Source: Ophiostoma sp. CBS 140.51
Taxonomy: Eukaryota; Ascomycota; Sordariomycetes; Ophiostomatales; Ophiostomataceae
Reading direction: 5' to 3'
Length of the DNA stretch: 64,000 bases
Assembly: GCA_029298735.1 (NCBI GenBank)
Contig: JANSLP010000022.1
Coordinates: 62,001-126,000, forward strand
Part shown: piece by piece, positions 55,667 through 64,000 of the stretch
How positions within the stretch are numbered: the stretch's first letter is position 1
Layout of the letters: every line of letters begins with the position of its first letter
The notes under the pieces: generated by a model
Seen by the model: only the letters and a program-made list of their open reading frames with translations
Told to the model about the DNA's origin: nothing
The model's database searches: none
Made by a program: the position numbers and the translations under genes

Positions 55667-56138
55667 CTTGAATGACCCGGAAGTCATCTTTGTGATTGTC
55701 AAGATGCAGGACCGCGATCGGACGTCTTCAGCACAAGCGTAAGGTATAGTGTGACGTTGGAGCGTGTAAGTACCGGATCGGAATTGGTCTCGGGCCAGGG
55801 CGAAACTAGCGGGGTTCATAGCGCTATTTTCACGGTGGCGGACCATACTTGGCTCCACCAATAAAACAGTGTAAAAAGGCAGCACAACACATAACAAAAG
55901 ATGGAAAGATAATTATATATACTGATGTTTATTTAATTTTGTGCTCTAGTAAACAATAAAGACTGTCTAATATCTGGGGTATCTCATGGATTGATCGTGA
56001 AACATAACGTTAGGTCGTCGTGTGAAAATGCAGCATGAGGTAAAGAAAAAACAAAGAAAACAAAAACGCTCTCTCCAATATACGCCGTAAAAAAAAGTAC
56101 TGTAAAAATATGTGCAAGAAAAGGGTGAAAAAGAACGA
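55667..56138. other. Region between L2HGDH start and GH92 end
   Basis: It contains the L2HGDH promoter and the AT-rich 3' flank of the GH92 gene. No gene is seen. Confidence 0.6.
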
Positions 56139-59100
56139 TCAAACAGCATCTGGGCCTGTCGGTGTTGATGGTTTGAGTACCACTGGAGCCGGTGCCTCAA
56201 CTTGCGACGCAGCCTTGGCAGCATCATTGTCGCTGCTTTCGGTCAGATCGCTACCCGTGTCGCTAGCAGAGTCGGCAGACTTGACCGCGATGGCCGTTGC
56301 CGTTTGTTTTGCTGTGTCTTTGGTGGTATCAGCCGGTGCGACTACAGAAGCATCTGCTTCAACAGATACATTGGTTGGTTTTGGCCCCGCAAGACCCAGG
56401 AGCCGTTTCGGCCACATAAGCAGCAAAGCTGCCTTTCTAGGAAGTCTCTTGAGGACCGCGAGTGATTTTTTCGTGAAAGTCTGTGGTGGTGGCGGCGACG
56501 GTGGAGGAGCCTCCACTTCCGGCAATTGCTCCTGATCTCCGTTGGCACTCAGCAACTGCAGACGCCGACGACGTAGGCACAAGTACATGGCGGAGATGAC
56601 AAGGGTAGCGCTAACCGCACTTGCCAGCGTCGCCAGCACAGGCCGAGCGACGCGCCAACTAAAGCGGTCACGATCAACAATGGAGGGCAGCACCAAAGGT
56701 GGGGGGGAATTGGCCTCGGTGGCCGGGCTGGGTGGCGGGAGACCGGCCGCAGACCAGTTGGACGGGTTGGGGCCTAACACAAAGTCGAGGCGACCGCCGT
56801 TGGCAAAGATGTCGTTGTACGTGAGCCAGGACTTGCTCCACGGCTGGCCGTTGACCTGGAGGGACTGGACATAGATGGATTGGGAGGAGGACGAGGAAGA
56901 AGACGTATATGAAGAGTTGGTCGTAGTGATTGTGAGAGACTTGTCGCCGCCGAGGCTGATGGTCAAGTCGCTGAGCCAGGGCGAGCCGATGAGGAACGTG
57001 GTCTGGCCAGTAATTGGGTACAACCCAATCATGGACCAAAGCACCCACGATTCCATGGCGCCAGCATCACTGTTTCCCGGCAGACCTCCCGGGGTTGGCT
57101 GGTAGTAGGCGTCGGCAGCCGCGCGGCTGTACTGTACAGACAGATCCTGGCGGCCGACAAAGTTGAAGAGGTACGGAGTGGTGAAGCTGGGCTCGTTTCC
57201 CGGGTTGAAGATAGTGTTGTTGAACTGGGCTGAGCCAAAGGGGCGTTGACCAGGGACAAACATCATGGCCAGGCGGTCAGAGAAGGTCGTATCGCCGCCC
57301 GAGTAGTTAACAAGTGTGTTGATGTCGTGGTGGGCGTTGAACGAGTACTCCCAAGAGAGGGCCTCGTAATCTAAAAAGTCAATATATAATCAAAACAATT
57401 CAATGAAACGAGGAGACTTACAATCATCTTTCCAGTAGCACCCACCACATAGGAGAGGATCCTGTTGAATAAAGGCCGACTTTGTCCGTGGTACTAGAAA
57501 ACCAGAGAAGCCGAGCGACTTGGCCGACGGGTTCCAGTGCTTGCGCCAATTGCGTGATCTCTCGAGATACTTGCTCGCATCTTCAGTCTTGCCGAGCCCC
57601 GAGGCCACCTGGTATAGAGAAAAGTCGTTGACAGAGTACTCGACAGCCCGTGTGACAGACCGGCCATAGGACCGAGTGATGTAGCCGAAGTTGAGCCAGT
57701 CCGGCAAAGCACCACGGCCCTCTTTGGTCGAGCCAGACGGATCACGGGGGTCGTTATTGTTGGGCGGCACCGTCTCGGCGTCCGTCACCATGGCAGCGTA
57801 GGCATCGTCCCAATTGATGTTGCCGCGAACACCCTTGACATAGGCATCGGCCAGGACGTTGTCGGCGTTGGATCCAGCCTGAGTTGCACCGTTGAAGAAG
57901 GAAGAGCGGGCGTCGGGCATGAAGCCTTCGTGGCGCCAGATGTCGACAAGTGATCGGATGAATTCTTCGTACATGGTAGGTTGGAGGACGTGGAAGAGAG
58001 CAGTCGTGCAGCGGAACTAAATCGTTAGAGGGATGTCATAGTAGAGAATAGAGAAGTCGACTTACCAAATCCCAGAGAGTGAAAATGTCGTCATAGTAGG
58101 GCTCTGTTGAGGACCACATCGGGTTCTCACCGGTCTTGTTCTGCGGCAGCAGCAGCATATGGTACATGGACGAGTACAAAAGCTGGAGCCGCGTGGTGTT
58201 GCTCGTGTCGGTTGTCGTGATCTTGCTGAGCACCTGATCGTTCCATGCCGCACGTGTCTGCGCAGCCAGTGCCGTCTGGTTAGTACCGGCGGGAATCTGG
58301 CTGTTGACATTGCTGCAGGCCTGGGTGGTCGAGATGAAGGAAACACCGACACGGGAGGTGACTGTGGTCGTGCTCGAGTTAAAGGAAAATATGGCACCAA
58401 GGCGGTTCGTCGAGGTGGACACGGTATTCGCCGCAGGGAACTGGTTAACTGTGTTGCCCGTGCTGCCGCTGCCGACAAATGTCTTGACAGTACCAGACTC
58501 GTCAAAGTAGCCGCAAAAATAGACAGTCCACGCAGGCGACAGGTTCCAGCCATTGTTGTATGTGCCAGCGCCTTGGTACTGCAGACCACTTCCGTCCGGG
58601 TTGGACAACACAGTGATGTTACCGCCAAGGTAGTGTTGACTGAGGTAGGCACGGTCCGGGGCGGGCAAAAAGTGCGACACGTCGACGATCACGCTGTTGG
58701 TGTTGCTCGTGCTATTTGGGAAAGTGTACTGGTAGAGGCCAGCACGAGATGAAGCAGCCAGCTCGACAACAATACCTGAGGCCATCGTGGCCTTGTAGGA
58801 TCCCGGGCTGGCCACATCGGCTGAGGTGCCGCGAGCATCAGCATGGCGAATTAGTGGGTTTGCTACTGGAGCGCCTGTGACGGGCATCTGCGAAACGACG
58901 CCGTATTTCGGAGCACCGCCTGTACCGCTCTCGTGGAGCATACTGAAGCCGGTGAAGAAGGCGCCGCCCGGGAGGTAGCCCGAATAACTAGACCCCGTCG
59001 CATTTGGGCCGGTATCCATGTCTGGGCCTAGCTTGACCATGCCAAAGGGCTCCGAGACACCGGGGAAGGTATTGCCGCCAGCTTGTGTGCCGGTCTATGA

Positions 59101-59244
59101 AGTGTTAGTTTGTTGACGGTATTTTAGAGAAAAAGAGCGCGGATGATAACGCACAAGTGGCAACACATAGCTGGCAAGGTCGACTGCTTTGGCCATGCCA
59201 GCCATGGTCCCGAGCACGGCCAGCGTCCGAAATAATGAGGCCAT
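56139..59244 (-). CDS. GH92 alpha-mannosidase-like protein with C-terminal membrane anchor
   Basis: Four exons (minus strand: 59155-59244, 58066-59094, 57422-58016, 56139-57370) encode 981 residues. The first 20 residues form a probable signal peptide ending A-K-A. The mature start, N-T-F-P-G-V-S-E-P-F-G-M-V-K-L-G-P-D, is a GH92 signature. The region P-G-N-E-P-S-F-T-T-P-Y carries the likely catalytic acid glutamate, and P-G-N-S-D-A-G-A-M-E-S-W matches the catalytic-base region. GH92 enzymes are calcium-dependent exo-mannosidases acting on N-glycans or cell-wall mannan. Unusually, a hydrophobic segment (about 813-838) follows, then C-L-R-R-R-R and an Ala/Ser/Asp-rich tail of about 140 residues. 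This suggests a type I membrane protein with the enzyme outside. The first intron donor is the less common GTGCGT. Confidence 0.87.
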
Positions 59245-62200
59245 CGGGTGAGATGTGAAAAAAAGAGAAGGTCAAAAGAGAGAAAAAAATAGAAAGAAGA
59301 GACAATAATGCCCCTTTTCAACCAGCAACCTGACTCTTCTCAGTTAGAACGTAGCGGTGGTTTTTGTTTCTCTTCTTGTCAAGAAGACGAGGTAAAGATG
59401 CTGAGAGAGTTCATGGTTGCACAAAAGATGGAACGAGCAGGTTGGTGTTTGGTCGTGTGTAAGAGGACTTGGGAAGGTATAAGAGAATAAAGAGAAGAGA
59501 ATCCAGATGCGTGTGTCAAGTGTCAAAAGATCAGATGCCAAGAGAAGGAGCAAGAGCAAATAAAAAGTGACGAGGAGAGAAGGAGGGTAAAGTTAACAGA
59601 AAAAGAAGGAACAAGGCAAGTGCACGCGGTGGGAAAGAGCAATGATCAGAGGGCCCCACGATGTGGGAAAGGGCTCTTGGAGTGCTTGGGGGTTGCTCTG
59701 CTGCCCTTTTCTGGGGAAAGTGTGGCCCACGAGCTGTGCCGAATTGGCCCACGTGCAACACGATCGTGCCTTCTGTTTTTGCGTCACTTTCGACGATCTC
59801 TGCGCTTTCCGAATTCGCAATTTATTTGTATTTTTTGTTTCCCTTTCTTTTTCGTGCCTTCAATATCCTGCGACGAGTCAGGGTTCACATCAGATTCGAC
59901 CAGCGATCGGATGCAGGCTATTATGCCGCAAGGCGATTCAAAAGTTCGGTCGATGGTGAAGATCGTGGGTATCAGAGCGAGGGTCTGATCCCCCAGGAAA
60001 TCTAGACCGTAGAGATGTTTTGCGCTAGTTGAGTCGACTTTGCGCAAAACGAGCGTTTTTTTGGTGCGACAATGGTGAACGGAGTGCCGGGCCACCTGCG
60101 TTCTGTCTCAGTTGCTGTCTTTTGTGGACAAGGAAGTAGATGATTTGTTTTTGTGTTCTCTTTTTATTGCGTCTGAATGTCAACTTTTGTTGACTTGACC
60201 CTTTTTGGACGATTTTCGGTGTAAGTGGGAATGCCAAGACTTTTGGAACCCTTCGTTTTATGTTCCTTTTTTGGTGGTGGAGAGCGCGGGATCGAGGTCT
60301 GGGTTTTAGGGTCTGGGTGATGCGCGCAAGAGTTTCGCAGGGGTTCGGGGTAAAATTGAACAAAATTAAAAGAAAAAGAGAGAGGAGACGAAGGAGAATA
60401 AAAATGATATGACTTCTCTTTTAATGCGGGAAAGGAGAAAAGGAAAACCGGCACGCGACAATATAGAGACGAGAGTCGAGAAGTAGAGGAAATAGAGAGT
60501 CGAACGAGGGCGGAAGGTCGAAGGATTTCCAGGAGAGGGGCTAAGGCGGACGGGATAAAGAAAAAAACAAGCCTTTTTGCAATTTATACGAGGGAAAATA
60601 TAAATATTAAAGATGGACCTGGAACCAGAAAGTGAGAAATAGGAAGGAAGAGGCACAGGGAAGGCAGAAGAGGCAAAAGGATAGACGAGACTGACGAAGG
60701 GGAACTGGAGAAATGGGAAACGCCCAAAGTATTAAATGTACAAGCACAAGGTAGAAGAGCAGTCGAGAGACGACATGGCACGCCGTCACTACAATATAGA
60801 CAAGGTACAGACTACAAGACTACACGATACGAGCGGCTAAAAAGACAAGAGACGAAAGAAGGAGAGAAAAGGCAGTACGAGCACCAAATAATATGCCGGG
60901 CGAACTAAGAAGAAGGTAGAGAAACACAAGCTCGCAAGCTCGCAAGCCGACCGGTCGAGGCAAAAAGAAGAAAAAAGGAAACAATAATAGCACAGTTCGG
61001 GGGAGGCGGAGGCTGAGAAAAAAGTGGACAACAGTTGCAAGTTGGGAAAGCCGAGCCCAACAAACATCACAATAAACTGCATGGCAGGAGACGACCAACG
61101 CATCAGGGGGAGGCACGGCGAAAAACGGTCGAGACCTCACTCACGGAAAACGGAGAATCTCCGGTGGTCATTTAGGCCATGTAGGCGGCAGAACGACATA
61201 CAAGTGTCCACGAGCGATACAATAAGACGAAGGACGAAGGACGAAAGAAGATAAGCCTCTGATGCAAGGTGAGTGTGGGGGAAGAACAGGCACAAAGTTA
61301 AATCATCGTGAGCGGGGGCCCATGTCAAGAGCAAGGACGGAGCTTTTGAACGAATAAAAGCGTATCCATTTGTATTATTCTGTACACAGTACTGCCTTTG
61401 GAGGCAGACCGAAAGAGGGAAAGGCGATCGGGAAAGAGGAGGCGTTGGGCGGTGAAAGCAGACATAAGAAGACACAAAAAGACAAAAGGGGGGGTATGGA
61501 GTCATAGGCGAATATGGAGAGGGTCGAAAAGACGCCATAATAGTATCTCTTGATGCAGCGAACAGACAGCCCGCGGCCAAAAAGATACGGCTTGGCCAAA
61601 TATTAAGACAACGAGGGCACGAGATTCCAAACTGCGGCGGTGACTCTCTGTGCTAGACTGCGGACGACCAGATTTACATGAAACAAAGACTTTTCTGGCA
61701 AGAGAAAAACGAAAAGAAGGGAGAGAAGGAAAATCGAACAGGTACAAGTGCAGGCACAAGAATACATAGGTACAGGTACAGAACGGGAAGGACGGGAGGT
61801 GTTCGCCGCCAGAAGGGCAGAAAAGGCAGAAAGAGAAGGACAAGCTTTACGGGAACTAACGACCCAAAGGAAAGGGAAAGAGCCTGTGGCAGAGGATGCA
61901 TTCCAGAGCAGGAGGGGGAGAGACGGCAGGAGCGGACTACTCGCAGAAGAGGCACAAGGGGAAAGAACGATGGTCTAGACTTTGGACCAACTGGGCCGTT
62001 GTGGATAGGATTTACAGTAGTAGCCGGACAAAACAGACTACAAGCACTAAAGGCGGCCACACAAGTAGGCATAAAGCATAAGTCAGAGAGGACAGAGAGG
62101 GCCAACACATGCTGCGCCCCTGTTCTGTTGCCGCCCTTTACGGCGCCGTCGGCAGCGAGTCGAGACCCGATGAGGGAGGCGCTCGCATGCGGCGCAGAGG

Positions 62201-64000
62201 GAAGGAGTGACCGACGAGAGTCAGCCTATTCGCAGTTCTACTAAGATCGTCTGTTTTGTTTCTCCTATGTATATGTACAATGCCCCGTACTCAAATAATT
62301 GCTCGATTTGCCGACTCTGCTCGCGTTTCGGGCCCGGCTCAGCCTGCCTCTTCGTCGCCCTTAAACGGAATTTTCCAGCAAATAAGATACAAGAGGCACA
62401 GTTCACGGCGATCTCTTGTGATAGAACTCGTGCCTGGAAAAGAGACCCTCATTTTAGCGGCAATGGTTTGTGGCCCAGAGCTGAGCGGAGAAAGAGAATA
62501 CAGGCAGGGACGAGTACGGTGTGCACTCGGAGGGGGAGAAAGAGGAAGAATCAGTCGTCGTTTAGCTTGGCCGGTACCAGCTGACCTCTCATCGCGCCTT
62601 CTCTCTTCTTTCGTCTGGTCTGGCTCGCTCTTTCCCTCTTTCCCCTTCTCCTCTTCTCCTCTTCTTTATGCTAAAGTGCGAGTGGTGCATTCTCCCCTTT
62701 TAAGCAGTCATAAATCGCACGCCATCGCGCAAGAGCAACCTCAAATTCCCCTAAAAAGCAGAGACCGTAAAAATGCGCAAAGAGGGGCTTTACAAGGTTG
62801 GGGGCTGGGAGGCGATACTTCATTCGATTTCTCACTGAGTGCTCTTTTGTCAATATGTCGTCAGGGAACACAAACCACCAAAAGTTCAAAAAGAGTTAAA
62901 GAAACTGTCTTGGCAGAGATATCCCGGAGAACTCCAGGAAATACCACCCTGGACAATCAAAACAGATAGGCTAAAATGGCAGAAGCAGAGGGAAGGAAGA
63001 GAGAAAAGAGTGGAAGGAACAGGTCTGAACGGTCTGGACCTTCAGGGACCATGCTTAATTGCTTTTCCGTTTTCTTCTTTACCGGCTGCCGAGGCGCTCA
63101 AAGGGGCCTAGCCTATGCAACACAGTGGTCCCCTGGGCCTGGCCTGGCCCTAAGAAGAAAGAAGAGGAAGCAAAATACAAGAGACGAGACTGGTGGAAAG
63201 AAAAGGAAGAAGAAATCAAAACTGAAAAGAACGTGTGCTCGCTGTAACGAAAAGTAACTCTAAACTAGGGCTAGGCCTAACCAGTGGATGGGGCCCGCTC
63301 CCAGCACTACCACAAGGAAGGTGCGATGCTGCAAACTGGGCTTCACACGTTCGTCGCATCCACCTGCGACTTCTGCAACTTCCTTCTGCTCTCAAAAGAC
63401 CCCCACTAAAATCCCGTGCACATGTCATCGGCCAATAAAGTCACGCAAGAACGCCACACGACGTCGTGTTCTCTCTGCTTGTTGGCTAGCTGGACATCGT
63501 CGGAGCAAAAAGGCAAAGAAGACAAGAGCGGTCACCGTCTCACTGTCTCACTTGATTGTTTTCCCTCTTTTCATTGTTCCTTGCCTCTTCACAATTTTTC
63601 CCCGTCAAATAGCAGCACGCCATTTCACAACGGGTGAAACAAATGAAGACTGAGTGGGTAACGGTTTTTTGTGATGTGCACTGGATAGACTGGACCACTT
63701 ACTGTCTGCTCTTCGGTCACCTGTTCAAGTGGTCGTTGAGCGTGCCGGTTTTCGCTATATTGTAACTTCTCGATAGCATCGAGCCTGTCCATGTGAATCA
63801 AAACTGTCTTGAAACGGGCCATACAATTGTTGTCTTATGTCGTTGAGTAAGGGTGTTAATATCACGAAAGTGACAAGGGAAATATGAGAAGATAAAGAAA
63901 CAAACGCCTTGTAAAACAAAACGGCAATGAAACTTTCGATTTGCGGGGAACATCGGTGCTGTTCATAGTGTCGTTGCTCTTCGTCCATATCGCTCAGTTC
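59245..64000. other. Gene-free stretch to the right edge
   Basis: From about 59250 to 62200 the plus strand is strongly purine-rich (pyrimidine-rich in the GH92 direction), comparable to the leader region of the LIM-RhoGAP gene. It carries CACGTG at 59750-59755. From 62250 to the edge the composition is mixed. Open frames at 61678-62244 and 62280-62969 are low-complexity or unmatched. A possible two-exon minus-strand mini-gene (63605-63822) is described among the findings. No tRNA, transposon or repeat array is recognised. Confidence 0.5.

Noticed and set aside
60490..60510. GTTCGACTC on the minus strand, another B-box-like match
   Set aside because: Flanking bases cannot form a T-stem and no other tRNA elements are found.
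61678..62969. Open frames of 188 and about 230 codons on the plus strand
   Set aside because: The first is a Lys/Glu/Arg/Gly low-complexity product of purine-rich DNA. The second has no recognisable motif and an erratic composition.
1..64000. A biosynthetic, defence or mobile-element cluster
   Set aside because: I looked for transposases, reverse transcriptases, polyketide or peptide synthases, NLR proteins, inverted terminal repeats and arrays, and found none. Neighbouring genes have unrelated housekeeping roles.

Overview
The window is nuclear DNA of a filamentous ascomycete (Pezizomycotina). Sixteen protein genes lie on both strands. Introns are short (about 52 to 91 nt), start GTRAGT-like, carry CTAAC-like branch points and end in AG. 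The gene set is typical of such fungi: CLASP/Stu1, a LIM-RhoGAP, a CYA-5-like PPR protein, an Atos-like protein, Hrq1, and a saccharopine dehydrogenase of the fungal lysine route. A sordariomycete is my best guess, possibly of the Ophiostomatales, but the order is a weak inference.

Layout: 0-10 kb holds three plus-strand genes: an MFS transporter, an AVT3/4-like vacuolar amino-acid transporter and the RecQ4-like helicase Hrq1. 10-17 kb holds a peroxisomal enoyl-CoA isomerase (+) tail to tail with COG1 (-), then a PBSP-type metallopeptidase-like gene (-). 17-24 kb holds Stu1/CLASP (+) and LYS1 (-), convergent across 2.2 kb. 24-33 kb holds a 4.2 kb gene-free stretch, the LIM-RhoGAP (+, five exons) and a Fyv7-like rRNA-processing factor (-). 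34-43 kb holds an Atos-like gene (+) and a large PPR gene (-). 44-49 kb holds SRP68 (+) and mitochondrial HSP70 (-). 51-59 kb holds a DUF2415-type WD protein (+), L-2-hydroxyglutarate dehydrogenase (-) and a membrane-anchored GH92 mannosidase (-). The last 4.7 kb has no gene I can support.

These are mostly housekeeping genes and do not form an obvious cluster. Shared themes are loose: mitochondrial function (PPR protein, HSP70, L2HGDH), secretory traffic (COG1, SRP68, GH92) and the cytoskeleton or cell polarity (Stu1, LIM-RhoGAP). I saw no transposon, CRISPR array, rRNA or tRNA, and no secondary-metabolite cluster. The most interesting observations are regulatory or architectural: CPC1/GCN4-type sites at LYS1, FarA-type sites plus a peroxisomal C-terminus on the enoyl-CoA isomerase, kilobase-scale pyrimidine-biased tracts upstream of two genes, and a GH92 enzyme with a transmembrane anchor. 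I found no convincing undescribed system.
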